Shown here in pieces: positions 9,628 through 18,876 of a stretch of DNA of 64,000 nucleotides. Source of the stretch: Arthrobacter roseus (GTDB lineage: Bacteria; Actinomycetota; Actinomycetes; Actinomycetales; Micrococcaceae); assembly GCF_016907875.1 (NCBI RefSeq), contig NZ_JAFBCU010000001.1, positions 1,922,001 through 1,986,000 on the forward strand. Direction: 5' to 3'. The translations under genes and the position numbers were made by a program. The notes beneath the pieces are model-generated. The model saw nothing but the letters and a program-made list of their open reading frames with translations. It made no database searches and had not been told where the DNA came from. Position 1 is the first letter of the stretch. Each line of letters opens with the position of its first letter.

Positions 9628-11390
9628 TAGTTGTTCTCCTCCTTCGGAGCAGAGTCGCTCCCGGCGTAAACGTTCGGTTCCGCACCCTCTGCTTTTCGCC
9701 TCTCGGCGATCGTCAACCGGCGCTCCGCCTCTTTTGAAGCGGGCTTGTTACGCGCGCTGATGGGTTTGGCTCCGGCCCTTCCCTTGTTGGCATCTACCGC
9801 AGCCGTCGAAGGCTCCCGCAATCGTCCAGCTCCACGGTAGATGGGCACAACATCGAGCAGACTCGGATCCAGTCCCGACCATCGGTGCCCACCTCCGAAG
9901 AACTTGGTCTTTGCCAACAGCTGCATCGTCGGGTGGGTGAAGAGGAAGACCACAATGAGGTCGGCGATAGCAGTCAGGCCAAGGGTGAAGGCAAAGCCGC
10001 GCACGCTACCGACCGCCACAAAGAACAGCACGACTGCCGCAAGAAGGTTGACAGCCTTCGATGCCAGAACCGTCTGCTTGGCACGCCGCCAACCATTCTC
10101 AACAGCGGATACCATGTTCCGACCATCGCGCAATTCATCACGTATTCGTTCGAAATAGACGATGAAGGAGTCTGCTGTCTGGCCGATCGCCACAATAAGG
10201 CCTGCCACGCCGGCCAAGGACAACCGGTAGTTCTGTGTCCACCCGAGAATGGCGATCGCAAGATATGTCAGCACTCCGGCGACCACGAGGGACACGATCG
10301 TCACCAAGCCGAGCATGCGGTACTGGAACATCGAGTACACGGCGACGAGGGCGAGGCCGATAACACCGGAGATGAGGCCCAGCCGCAACTGATCTGCGCC
10401 CAGTGTCGCGGAGATCTGTTGTTCGCTCTGGATTTCGAAGCTGATGGGCAAAGCACCGTACTTCAGTTGTTCCGCAAGTGCGGCCGCGGAGTCTTCGGTG
10501 AAGCTACCGCTGATGGACGGTTTGCCATCGGGGATCACAGCGTTGGTCGTTGGTGCCGAAATGACTGTGCCGTCCAGCACGATGGCGAACTGGTTGCGCG
10601 GGTCCTGCTGGCCGAAAGAGTAGAGGCGGGTAGTGACCTCCTTGAACTTCTCGGTTCCATCGCCGTTGAAGTCAATGTTCACCGCCCACTCGTTCAGGGT
10701 CTGCCCCTGGGAGTTGGAGCGGAGCCCAAAATCAGCTGATTCAATATCGGTTCCGGGTACCGCGACCGGACCAAGAATGTACTTACTGCCGGTATCAGGC
10801 TCACACGAGATCATCGGCTTGTCTGGATCCGCAGGCTCAGCGGCTGGTTCCAGCGCCTTGGGGTCGGTGCAGTCTAATTTTTCAAACTTCTGCTGAAGCT
10901 CTGGAGTCACCCAGTTGAGATCACTGCCGTTGGTTGGCTTGGCCGTCGGGGTGGTCAGCTGATCTTTGGGTGTCGGTGTCTCCGCTGCCGGAGCGGGGGC
11001 CCGCATCAGTACTGGTCTGAACTCCATCTGGGCTGAGGCCTGGATGAGATCACGGGTGTCCGAGTCCGGGATGCCCGGAAGACTAACCACAACATTGCGT
11101 CCGGACTGGGTAGTGATTTCTGCTTCCGAAACGCCACTTCCGTCCACACGCTGACGGATGATAGACACCGCCTGGTCTAGCTGCTCCTGGGTGATTTCCT
11201 CACCCCCGCCTTGAACCTTCGGCGCGAGAATCATTTGGGTACCGCCCTCAAGATCCAAGGCTAGCTTTGGGGTCCAGGAGGCTTCGCCCCACATGGTTCC
11301 GCCGCCAAGGGTGAGTGCTAGGGCAGCAAATATTACCCCTAACCAAATGAGAGTTCTCCGTGCAGCCGTGACCGGGCTTTTACGTGACAT
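9627..11390 (-). CDS. secD: Protein translocase subunit SecD
   Basis: Partner of SecF in the proton-driven export accessory complex. 587 residues with a first membrane segment at ~12-32, LDLEGGTQMIL just after it (conserved D1 motif), a large extracytoplasmic region (~45-350) containing a proline/alanine-rich insert at ~140-165, and five C-terminal membrane segments starting around 365. The YFERIRDELRDG motif is present near residue 455. The C-terminal ~75 residues are basic and low complexity, as usual in Arthrobacter-type proteins. It follows yajC by 96 bp. Confidence 0.95.
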   Translation of the reverse strand: MSRKSPVTAARRTLIWLGVIFAALALTLGGGTMWGEASWTPKLALDLEGGTQMILAPKVQGGGEEITQEQLDQAVSIIRQRVDGSGVSEAEITTQSGRNVVVSLPGIPDSDTRDLIQASAQMEFRPVLMRAPAPAAETPTPKDQLTTPTAKPTNGSDLNWVTPELQQKFEKLDCTDPKALEPAAEPADPDKPMISCEPDTGSKYILGPVAVPGTDIESADFGLRSNSQGQTLNEWAVNIDFNGDGTEKFKEVTTRLYSFGQQDPRNQFAIVLDGTVISAPTTNAVIPDGKPSISGSFTEDSAAALAEQLKYGALPISFEIQSEQQISATLGADQLRLGLISGVIGLALVAVYSMFQYRMLGLVTIVSLVVAGVLTYLAIAILGWTQNYRLSLAGVAGLIVAIGQTADSFIVYFERIRDELRDGRNMVSAVENGWRRAKQTVLASKAVNLLAAVVLFFVAVGSVRGFAFTLGLTAIADLIVVFLFTHPTMQLLAKTKFFGGGHRWSGLDPSLLDVVPIYRGAGRLREPSTAAVDANKGRAGAKPISARNKPASKEAERRLTIAERRKAEGAEPNVYAGSDSAPKEENN

Positions 11391-11486
11391 GGTGGTTCTT
11401 TCCGTTTTCAGCGGTCAGCAGACAGTAACCGGCTCCGGCCCCACACTTGGTGCGTGGGAAATCCGCGCGCTGCCCGACAGCGAGGA

Positions 11487-11942
11487 CTAGTTGTCTTTGT
11501 TCTTGCTTTCCTGGTTTAGCCGGTCCGCGGATTCCTGCGGTGTTTCCGTGACATCCGCAACGTGCCCTGGGTGTTCCAGAGAAGACGCATCATCGGGGAC
11601 CGTGGGTGTTTCCTCGTTCGGATCTGACGGTGCGGTTTCCTCAACCACCTTTGTCAAAACCTGCATATGAACCGTGGCATGGGTACCGGGCGAGATTTCG
11701 AGAACAGCCTGATTTGCATCCTGATCAATCGAAACAATTGTGCCGAATAGACCGAAGTTGGTCATGACAGCGGTGCCGGGCACCATCTGGGTACGCTGTT
11801 CCTGCACGTGCTTCTGAGCGGTCCGCTGCTTTCGAAACATGAGGACGATCAGGACAACGAGTGCCAGGGGCAGGAGGAGATTGATGAAGTTGAAACCACC
11901 GGATTCGGGGGTTCCACTCTCGGCAAGGACATGTAGGAGCAC
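11487..11942 (-). CDS. yajC: Preprotein translocase subunit YajC
   Basis: Small single-span membrane protein associated with SecDF-YidC. About 151 residues. One membrane helix (NFINLLLPLALVVLIVLMF) is followed by the cytosolic YajC core RKQRTAQKHVQEQ...MVPGTAVMTNFGLFGTIVSI and a long acidic, Pro/Thr-rich C-terminal tail. I place the start at GTG 11942 (MLLHVLAESG) because GGAAG lies about eight bases upstream and family members begin with a similar stretch. The frame stays open to a GTG at 12008, which lacks a ribosome-binding site. It heads the yajC-secD-secF set. Confidence 0.9.
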   Translation of the reverse strand: MLLHVLAESGTPESGGFNFINLLLPLALVVLIVLMFRKQRTAQKHVQEQRTQMVPGTAVMTNFGLFGTIVSIDQDANQAVLEISPGTHATVHMQVLTKVVEETAPSDPNEETPTVPDDASSLEHPGHVADVTETPQESADRLNQESKNKDN

Positions 11943-12094
11943 GTCGGCTGCTTCCGTTTCTGTTGCTGATGGCTTATTCACCGGGATATTCCCGGCATGC
12001 ACGGGCACGCAGACACGCCCCGTTGGGCGCGCTTCAGTGCCGAGCGTCAGATCAGTCTACGCCGATCGCGCCGATTCAAACGACGACCAATGCA

Positions 12095-13183
12095 TTAAAG
12101 CCAATTCGGCGCTTCTTCATCCTCATCCAGCAGCAGGCTCCTGACGGCATCTTGCTGCGCGCCTCCAATACGCTCCAGCCCGAGGTGGTCCCAGGCAGCG
12201 GCCATGGCGATTCGGCCACGCGGCGTACGCCCCAGAAGGCCCTCGCGGACAAGGAATGGTTCCGCGACCGATTCAACAGTTTCGGGCTCTTCACCCACCG
12301 CAATCGCGATGGTGGACAGGCCCACAGGGCCGCCGTCGAACTTGGTGATCAGTGCGTGAAGAACCGCTCGGTCCAGCCGGTCGAGCCCGCGTTCGTCAAC
12401 TTCATACATATCCAGCGCCGCACCGGCCGCTGAGTCGTCAATCTGATGAACCTTATGGACCAGCGCCCAGTCCCGGACGCGGCGCAGCAGCCTGTTTGCG
12501 ATACGAGGAGTCCCCCGAGAGCGCCCTGCAACCTCCGCGAAGGCAGCCGATGTCACTCTCATGTCCATGAGCATCGCCGAACGCCTCAGGACAAGCTCCA
12601 GCTCCCCACTCGAATAGAACTCCAGATGACCTGTGAATCCAAAGCGGTCTCGCAGCGGACCGGGCAGCAGACCGGCACGGGTTGTGGCACCCACCAGCGT
12701 GAACGACGGCAATTCCAGAGGAATAGCCGTGGCACCAGCCCCTTTGCCCACCACGATGTCCACCCGAAAGTCTTCCATGGCCATGTACAGCATCTCCTCG
12801 GCAGGCCGGGACATTCGGTGTATTTCATCCAGGAACAGCACCTCGCCCTCGGTCAAAGACGAGAGGATGGCCGCAAGATCACCTGCGTGTTGGATTGCCG
12901 GTCCGGAGGAAATCCGCAATGGTGCGTTCATTTCGCTGGCGATTATCATCGCCAGAGTTGTCTTGCCCAGCCCAGGGGGACCAGAGAGCAGCACATGATC
13001 GGCGCTCCTCCCCCGAATCCGCGATGCCTCCAACATCAAAGAAAGTTGACCCCTGACCCGTTTTTGCCCCACGAAGTCATCCAGGGTCCGCGGCCGCAGC
13101 GCGGCCTCAACGGCCCGGTCCTCTGGGTCCGACCCGGCTGAGACCACGTTGGAATCAGGTTCCGTTTGTCGGTCAGCACTCAC
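12095..13183 (-). CDS. ruvB: Holliday junction branch-migration helicase RuvB
   Basis: AAA+ motor that drives branch migration of Holliday junctions with RuvA. 362 residues. The Walker [12 protein letters not shown], Walker [11 protein letters not shown], sensor 1 LVGATTRAG and arginine finger/sensor 2 region [15 protein letters not shown] are all present, followed by the C-terminal winged helix. The start is taken as GTG 13183, four bases after the ruvA stop, with AAAGG upstream. A longer frame from 13219 would overlap ruvA. It is the last gene of ruvC-ruvA-ruvB. Confidence 0.95.
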   Translation of the reverse strand: MSADRQTEPDSNVVSAGSDPEDRAVEAALRPRTLDDFVGQKRVRGQLSLMLEASRIRGRSADHVLLSGPPGLGKTTLAMIIASEMNAPLRISSGPAIQHAGDLAAILSSLTEGEVLFLDEIHRMSRPAEEMLYMAMEDFRVDIVVGKGAGATAIPLELPSFTLVGATTRAGLLPGPLRDRFGFTGHLEFYSSGELELVLRRSAMLMDMRVTSAAFAEVAGRSRGTPRIANRLLRRVRDWALVHKVHQIDDSAAGAALDMYEVDERGLDRLDRAVLHALITKFDGGPVGLSTIAIAVGEEPETVESVAEPFLVREGLLGRTPRGRIAMAAAWDHLGLERIGGAQQDAVRSLLLDEDEEAPNWL

Positions 13184-13187
13184 GTCT

Positions 13188-13817
13188 TCATACCTTTGTC
13201 CGCGATCCGGCGCGGGCACCGTCTTGGCCCAATAGCCGCAAGGTTAGACGAAGAATCTCCGCGACGTTGCCAGTATCCGCCGTATCTGGTTCGTTCTTCA
13301 CCGCTTGGTCGATGGCCACTTCGGCGTCTTTCTCCGACCACCCCAGCCCGGTCATTGCCAGAAGGACCTGCGAACGCCAACCAGACTGCGCCGCTGGTGA
13401 GTCGGTTGGTCCACCGATCGGTACAAGTTTGTCTGCGAGCTCCAAAACTATTCGGCGTGCGCCTTTGGGCCCAATCCCGGGGACTTTGCTGAACGCTTTG
13501 TCGTCACCACTGGACGCCGCGATGCGGATCGCTTCCGGTGAGTGAACCGCGAGAACTGCGAGCCCGAGACGCGGTCCAACTCCGCTGACTCCGATCAGCG
13601 TTTCGAATACCGTGCGCTGTTCGACGTCCGCAAACCCGTAAAGCGTCATGGAATCTTCTCGTACGATCATGGACGTGTGGACCAAAGCCGGCTGTCCTGG
13701 GACCAGACCGGCCAGAGTTTGTGGAGTCGCGTGCACCAACATGCCCACGCCATGAATATCAAGGACGGCACTGTGGAGACCGACATGCGCCACGTCACCC
13801 CGAAGCGAACTGATCAC
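13188..13817 (-). CDS. ruvA: Holliday junction DNA helicase subunit RuvA
   Basis: Tetrameric DNA-binding subunit that recognises four-way junctions and loads RuvB. 209 residues, the normal length. An OB-fold (1-62, MISSLRGDV...) comes first, then the double HhH region with [17 protein letters not shown] and [18 protein letters not shown], and a C-terminal RuvB-binding domain ([20 protein letters not shown]). A 109-bp gap separates it from ruvC. That gap contains a weak SOS-box-like dyad (13845-13860). Confidence 0.95.
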   Translation of the reverse strand: MISSLRGDVAHVGLHSAVLDIHGVGMLVHATPQTLAGLVPGQPALVHTSMIVREDSMTLYGFADVEQRTVFETLIGVSGVGPRLGLAVLAVHSPEAIRIAASSGDDKAFSKVPGIGPKGARRIVLELADKLVPIGGPTDSPAAQSGWRSQVLLAMTGLGWSEKDAEVAIDQAVKNEPDTADTGNVAEILRLTLRLLGQDGARAGSRTKV

Positions 13818-13844
13818 GCCAAACCTCCTGCATTACGGCAGTAT

Positions 13845-13860
13845 CCGAACATATCTACGA
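13845..13860 (-). promoter_or_regulatory. Weak LexA-box-like dyad upstream of ruvA
   Basis: CCGAACATATCTACGA matches 9 of 12 defined positions of the actinobacterial SOS consensus TCGAAC-N4-GTTCGA and lies 28 bp before ruvA. SOS control of ruv genes is known in actinobacteria, but this match is imperfect and may be chance. Confidence 0.3.
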
Positions 13861-13926
13861 ATACCCTACTTGTTGTTGCGTGGACTTCGCTTCAGGCACA
13901 CCGGCCTGTTATGGCAACGAGTTTTC

Positions 13927-14523
13927 TCAGCGCTTCCGTCCTGCGGGTGAACGTTTGGCCTCAGCCTCGGCCTGCACCCACGCCCGCTGCGCTGCAGTCT
14001 GACCAGATCCGGCTGCGCCTCCCGGCCGTGTCTTGGCAGAAGCTCCACCGGATCGCCATGCATGGGTGATGGCCAGGGCAAGAGCGTCGGCGGCGTCGGC
14101 GGGCCGGGGCGGTGCATCAAGGCCGAGGATGCGGGTGACCATTCTTGTCACCGCTTCCTTTCCTGCCTGGCCGTCCCCGGTCACTGCCGCCTTCACCTCT
14201 GTCGGCGTGTGCAGGGCTACGGGCAGTCCCCGCCTGGCGGCCGCCGCAATCACAACACCGGAGGCCTGAGCCGTTCCCATCACCGTGCTGACATTCAACT
14301 GGCTGAAAACGCGTTCGACAGCGACGACGTCGGGTTCATGCCTGTCCAGCCACTCGTCAATCGCCAGGGCAATCACCAGCAGGCGCTTGTCCAGACTCTC
14401 ATCGGCGGCAGTTCCGACAACGCCAACGGCAACGAGCGTTGCGGATCGATTTGCCGCCACATCAACGACGCCAATTCCGCAGCGTGTAAGGCCCGGATCC
14501 ACTCCGAGTACACGAAGGCTCAC
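13927..14523 (-). CDS. ruvC: Crossover junction endodeoxyribonuclease RuvC
   Basis: Resolves Holliday junctions by paired nicks. 198 residues. The catalytic acidic residues are visible in the RNase H-like fold: [11 protein letters not shown] (first Asp), [11 protein letters not shown] (Glu) and the C-terminal [14 protein letters not shown] (last Asp pair). The GTG at 14523 has AAGGAAAG upstream and gives the family N-terminus. The long open extension to 14757 runs over the yebC end and is a shadow. The C-terminal ~25 residues are basic and unstructured. Confidence 0.94.
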   Translation of the reverse strand: MSLRVLGVDPGLTRCGIGVVDVAANRSATLVAVGVVGTAADESLDKRLLVIALAIDEWLDRHEPDVVAVERVFSQLNVSTVMGTAQASGVVIAAAARRGLPVALHTPTEVKAAVTGDGQAGKEAVTRMVTRILGLDAPPRPADAADALALAITHAWRSGGASAKTRPGGAAGSGQTAAQRAWVQAEAEAKRSPAGRKR

Positions 14524-14560
14524 AGAGGCTCTTTCCTTGATCGAATCACAGGCGCGACTG

Positions 14561-15319
14561 CTAGTCCGCGCTGTCGAGTTGGGCCATGACTTCTGGGGAA
14601 ATGTCCGCGTTGGAGTAAACGTTCTGCACGTCATCAAGTTCTTCCAGGGCATCGACGAGTTTGATGAATTTCTGTGCTGCGTCCGCTTCCAGTTCAACTG
14701 ACATGGACGGGACAAACTCAGCCTCGTCCGTTTCGTATTCGATACCGGCTTCCTCAAGGGCTGTGACTACCGAGCGGAGGTCTTGGGGCTCGGAGATGAC
14801 GTCAAAGCTCTCATAGGATGCTTTGACTTCTTCGGCGCCTGCATCGAGGACAGCCAGCAGGACGTCCTCTTCCGACAGGTCCTTCGCCGGAAGATTTACA
14901 ACGCCCTTGCGCGTGAACATGTAGGCTACGGAACCTGGATCCGCCATGGTGCCCCCGTTACGGGTCACCATGAGGCGGACCTCCGAGGCCGCACGGTTCT
15001 TGCTGTCCGTCAGACATTCAATGAGCATCGCTGAACCCTGAGGGCCGCGGGCCTCGTAAATGATCTCCTGATAGTCCACGGCCTCGCCCAGTAGACCGGC
15101 GCCGCGCTTGACAGCACGGTTGATGTTGTCGATGGGGACTGAGGTCTTTTTTGCCTTCTGCACTGCGAGCTCAAGACCGGGGTTCCCCGCCATGTCGGCT
15201 CCGCCGGCTCGGGCGGCGACTTCAATATTCTTGATCAGTTTGGCGAACGATTTGGCACGCCTCCCATCGATAACAGCCTTCTTGTGCTTGGTCGTTGCCC
15301 ACTTTGAATGTCCCGACAT
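14561..15319 (-). CDS. YebC/PmpR family regulator
   Basis: Cytoplasmic protein of the YebC/TACO1 family, variously reported as a transcriptional regulator and as a translation factor at proline-rich stretches. 252 residues. The N-terminus [21 protein letters not shown] and the central [14 protein letters not shown] motif are diagnostic. GAGGAG precedes the ATG. It sits between pdxT (3-bp gap) and ruvC (37-bp gap), the standard actinobacterial order. Confidence 0.93.
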   Translation of the reverse strand: MSGHSKWATTKHKKAVIDGRRAKSFAKLIKNIEVAARAGGADMAGNPGLELAVQKAKKTSVPIDNINRAVKRGAGLLGEAVDYQEIIYEARGPQGSAMLIECLTDSKNRAASEVRLMVTRNGGTMADPGSVAYMFTRKGVVNLPAKDLSEEDVLLAVLDAGAEEVKASYESFDVISEPQDLRSVVTALEEAGIEYETDEAEFVPSMSVELEADAAQKFIKLVDALEELDDVQNVYSNADISPEVMAQLDSAD

Positions 15320-15322
15320 GCT

Positions 15323-16054
15323 CTACGATTCTCCTCTGATCATCTGGATAAATAGTTCATGGATGCGTCGATCTCCCGATACCTCCGGGTGGAACGAGGT
15401 GGCCAGAAGGCTCCCGGAACGGACTGCGACAATTCTAGCGACACCCGGGCCTTGCCCTGCTGCGGATTCCGTCAGCGGCTCTACCGAAGCCAATACCTCT
15501 ACGCCGTTGCCCACACTTTCAACCCAGGGTGCCCGGATGAATACCGCATGTACCGGCGGTACCGTCCCTGAGCCGGCGTCGTACCGGTGAAGACGTTCCA
15601 GCCCACCAAAGTGGAGGTCAGTTTCAAAGGACTCCCGTTGCCTGCCGAAAGCGTTCCGACGCACCACCATGTCGATTCCCCCGAATGTCTGTTGAGGCTG
15701 CCCATCCCGGCCAACGGCAGCGTCGGCGATGTGATCGGCCAGCATGATCATTCCGGCACACGACCCATAGACAGGCAGGCCACTGGCAATCGAGTCTCGC
15801 AACGGCTCCGCAAGGCCGAAAATTCTTGAGAGCTTATCCATGACGGTCGACTCACCACCGGGGATGATCAGTCCGTCAACACTCTGGAGATCTTCCGGCC
15901 TGCGCACCGGAACCGCCACTGCGCCACACTTGGTGACCGCAGCAGCGTGCTCACGGAAATCGCCCTGAAGCGCTAAAACACCCACCGTTGTGAGGCGTCG
16001 AACGGAAACGGTTTCGGGGCGCACGTGTGCGCCTGCAGAGGGGGAAGCAGTCAC
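15323..16054 (-). CDS. pdxT: Pyridoxal 5'-phosphate synthase glutaminase subunit PdxT
   Basis: Class I glutamine amidotransferase that releases ammonia from glutamine for PdxS in the DXP-independent vitamin B6 pathway. [13 protein letters not shown] begins the fold, [11 protein letters not shown] is the oxyanion/GGES motif, [10 protein letters not shown] carries the nucleophile Cys, and SFHPEVSGD gives the His-Glu pair. About 243 residues if GTG 16054 is the start; the first ~30 residues are not conserved, so the true start may be a GTG further in. The frame remains open to 16126. Unusually, its partner pdxS is 4.9 kb away, with two plus-strand genes in between. Confidence 0.93.
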   Translation of the reverse strand: MTASPSAGAHVRPETVSVRRLTTVGVLALQGDFREHAAAVTKCGAVAVPVRRPEDLQSVDGLIIPGGESTVMDKLSRIFGLAEPLRDSIASGLPVYGSCAGMIMLADHIADAAVGRDGQPQQTFGGIDMVVRRNAFGRQRESFETDLHFGGLERLHRYDAGSGTVPPVHAVFIRAPWVESVGNGVEVLASVEPLTESAAGQGPGVARIVAVRSGSLLATSFHPEVSGDRRIHELFIQMIRGES

Positions 16055-16171
16055 CAGACCATCATAGTTGCCGTTGAACCGACAGACGCCTGTGGGCGGT
16101 GAAGCCCGTCTCCGCGATCGCAGCAAGTAGCATTGACACGGACGTCAAAGGCAACAGATAAGGGTTTCAAC

Positions 16172-18832
16172 ATGTGCGGCATCGCCGGGTATTACGGTTT
16201 CGGGGACGACATGGCGCTCCTGAAAACGATGAACAGCTGTATGGAACACCGCGGACCCGACGGGGAGGGATACTTCACTGAAGGTGAAACCGGGCTCGCC
16301 CACAGGCGGTTGTCCATCATCGACATCGAGCATGGTCAGGAGCCCATGATCAGTGCCGATGGGAGGACCGTACTTGTCTACAACGGCGAGGTGTACAACT
16401 ACCTGGAGCTTCGTGCTGAGCTCGAAGCCCTCGGCCGTACTTTCCGCACCGAGTCGGACACGGAGGTAGTTCTGCAGTCTTACGAGCAGTGGGGAGATAA
16501 TGCTTTCGACCGCTTCAACGGCATGTTCGGTCTGGCGATTTTTGACGGTGTACGAGGGCGAACGGTGCTGGCCCGCGACCACTTCGGGATCAAGCCCCTC
16601 TACTACGCCAATGCCGGAACCGAGAGCTCCCCCAAACTACTGTTCGCTTCCGAGATTTCCCCGCTTCTAAATAGTGGATACGTTCCCCGGGCTACCAATG
16701 AGCGCATCCTGTACAGGTACCTACAGTTCCGCATCCACGACGACGAAGCCGAGACCTTTTTTGTCGGAGTCAAAAAACTCCTGCCGGGTGAGCAGATGGT
16801 CATTGACCATTCAACCGGTACGTACAACATCACGATGTTCACCAGGCTCCGTGACGAGCTCCTTGAACTGTCATCGACCAATCGTCCGTATGACGATGAT
16901 GTGGTGGATGAATACCGCGAACGCTTCACGGAAGCGGTTCGGCTACGGCTACAAGCAGACGTTCCCGTGGGCTCTGCGCTGTCCGGTGGGCTGGATTCCT
17001 CAGCCGTGGTGGTCACGATCAACAAACTCATGCAGGAACACGCGGCGGCCACTGACTCCGTGGGAGCCTCGCAGCAAACGTTCAGTGCCGTCTTCCCCAA
17101 CTCAATCAACGACGAGGAAAAGTACGCCGACGCTGTCCTGGACAAGTGCCGCGGGACGGTCACCGGACACAAGATTCTTCCGCAAGCCGATCAGTTCGCG
17201 ACGGATCTGCAGGACTTCGTGAAAACCATGGAGGAGCCGATCATCTCCTCCGGCCCCTACGCTCAGTACTGCGTCATGAAAGAAGCGACCCAGCACGTCA
17301 AGGTCCTCCTCGATGGGCAGGGCGCCGACGAAATGATGGCCGGCTATATTCCGTACTACTTCACCTACCTGCGTCAGCTTCAACGCGCCGGCGATTACTC
17401 CACGCTCCTCAGGGAAACCGCATCGTCCGCCGACGTGTTGTTGAGACTGGCTCGGTTCCGCATTCTTGCGAAGCTCACCGCCCGAAAGGGAGTGGCCATT
17501 TCCCAGTTGCTGAACCGCGACTTCGCTCACCGCTTTCGCAGCGAACAATTCGGTACCATTCGCAACAACATGAAATTGCGTCTCGTCGACGACCTCTTCC
17601 GCTCTTCACTGCCGTCTCTTCTGCGCTACGAAGACAAGAACACGATGCGCTTCTCCCTCGAAGGCCGTGTGCCATTCCTCGATAAGGAAGTAGTCAAATT
17701 CCTGTTCACTCTGTCCGATGAAGCGATCATCAAGGCTGGCTGGAACAAACGTGTCCTGCGGGATTCAATGCGCGAGCTGCTCCCGTCCATGATCACCAAC
17801 CGACGAAACAAGATCGGTTTTACAACTCCTGAAGCAGAGTGGTTCAAGCTGATGAAGGAGGACATCTACAAGATTTTCATGTCCAATTCGTTCGCCGAGC
17901 GGCCCTATTGGAACAGGGAAGCCGTCCTGACTGCCTTTGAGGGCTACCTCAACGACAAGAACAGCGCCGACACCATGATGTTCTGGCGGTTACTCAACAC
18001 GGAACTGTGGTTGCGGCAATTCGTCGACGGACCTGTCCAGAGCGACGGTATTGAGAACAAGAGCGACTACGAACCGAATCCGGATAAAACTCTTGATCTT
18101 GAACTGCCCGACGGCAAAACCTTTCGCCGCTACCCGTTGCAGACCGATGTTTTCCGGCGGGAAACCAAGCTGGAGCCTGAGGTGGTCAGCTACGTCAACC
18201 GCTTCTTCGAGGGTCTACCTGATGCCGGAGAAATTCATGGTCAGGTTGCTTCCGACGCTCGCTGGTACCTTTTTGTCAGCGAAAAGATCGTAGCGATCAC
18301 CCAGGGACGATCCTTCCCCGTATGGGACATCAAGGTCTCTCCAGCTGCCAGGATCCTCAGCAAGTTTGTTACCCGGACGCCGGCAGGGATCGGCCTGGGC
18401 AGCCCATGGTCCATGCAGATCGCCATCAACGAAGTAGGCCTGCAGCGGATCCTCAAGGCGTCCGCTGCCGGACTTGTTGGCAAGCTGCGCGGACGATCGG
18501 GTGATTTCTACCGCGCGGTGGGTAACGACATCAACGCTATCGACGGCGCCACCCCCTACAGCCTCGGTTCCTCATCGAACAGCGTCAAGCTTGCGCCGAA
18601 GGACCCAGAGGGCGTGGCCCGACGGCTCAGCGCACTGGTTCGCGAGAAAGTGCCTGCAGAGTTCGTAGCAACGTTCGGTGGAACGTCCATCATGGACGCG
18701 AACGACCTTGGAGTGGTGGCCATGGGGCACGACACCCATCTGGACAAGGCCACCATTGAAGCGATCTTCAAGGACAATCCTCAGGGACAGGGTTCCCAAG
18801 CCACTCCGATGTCCATCATCTTCGGTCGATAG
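16172..18832 (+). CDS. asnB: Asparagine synthetase (glutamine-hydrolysing) fused to an F420-ligase-like domain
   Basis: 886 residues. The start must be ATG 16172 because the class II amidotransferase uses the Cys right after Met (MCGIAGYYGF); AAGGG lies upstream, and the open frame back to 16133 is irrelevant. Domains: glutaminase (1-~190, HRGPDGEG, HRRLSIID, YNGEVYN); AMP-forming synthetase (~220-620, P-loop SALSGGLDSSAVV, GQGADEMMAGY, EGRVPFLD). A C-terminal ~250-residue extension (~640-886) looks like the CofE/F420-0:gamma-glutamyl ligase family: FVSEKIVAITQGR, GIGLGSPWSMQIAINEVGL, LAPKDPEGVARRLS, MDANDLG. Ordinary AsnB ends near 600-640, so this is a real fusion. The synthetase likely aminates aspartate or a peptide-like acid; the role of the extension is unknown. 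Confidence 0.88.
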   Translation: MCGIAGYYGFGDDMALLKTMNSCMEHRGPDGEGYFTEGETGLAHRRLSIIDIEHGQEPMISADGRTVLVYNGEVYNYLELRAELEALGRTFRTESDTEVVLQSYEQWGDNAFDRFNGMFGLAIFDGVRGRTVLARDHFGIKPLYYANAGTESSPKLLFASEISPLLNSGYVPRATNERILYRYLQFRIHDDEAETFFVGVKKLLPGEQMVIDHSTGTYNITMFTRLRDELLELSSTNRPYDDDVVDEYRERFTEAVRLRLQADVPVGSALSGGLDSSAVVVTINKLMQEHAAATDSVGASQQTFSAVFPNSINDEEKYADAVLDKCRGTVTGHKILPQADQFATDLQDFVKTMEEPIISSGPYAQYCVMKEATQHVKVLLDGQGADEMMAGYIPYYFTYLRQLQRAGDYSTLLRETASSADVLLRLARFRILAKLTARKGVAISQLLNRDFAHRFRSEQFGTIRNNMKLRLVDDLFRSSLPSLLRYEDKNTMRFSLEGRVPFLDKEVVKFLFTLSDEAIIKAGWNKRVLRDSMRELLPSMITNRRNKIGFTTPEAEWFKLMKEDIYKIFMSNSFAERPYWNREAVLTAFEGYLNDKNSADTMMFWRLLNTELWLRQFVDGPVQSDGIENKSDYEPNPDKTLDLELPDGKTFRRYPLQTDVFRRETKLEPEVVSYVNRFFEGLPDAGEIHGQVASDARWYLFVSEKIVAITQGRSFPVWDIKVSPAARILSKFVTRTPAGIGLGSPWSMQIAINEVGLQRILKASAAGLVGKLRGRSGDFYRAVGNDINAIDGATPYSLGSSSNSVKLAPKDPEGVARRLSALVREKVPAEFVATFGGTSIMDANDLGVVAMGHDTHLDKATIEAIFKDNPQGQGSQATPMSIIFGR

Positions 18833-18845
18833 GACCACAGCATGT

Positions 18846-18876
18846 GAAAGGGTTGCTCACTATGAGCAACCCTTTC
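18846..18876 (+). terminator. Perfect 14-bp hairpin containing the start of the M3 peptidase gene
   Basis: Positions 18846-18859 pair perfectly with 18863-18876 around a 3-nt loop, followed by TTAT. It lies 14 bases after the asnB stop, where a terminator is expected. The loop and right arm contain the likely ATG (18862) of the next gene, and the left arm contains its AAAGGG ribosome-binding site. It may act both as an asnB terminator and as a translational or attenuation switch. Confidence 0.7.
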
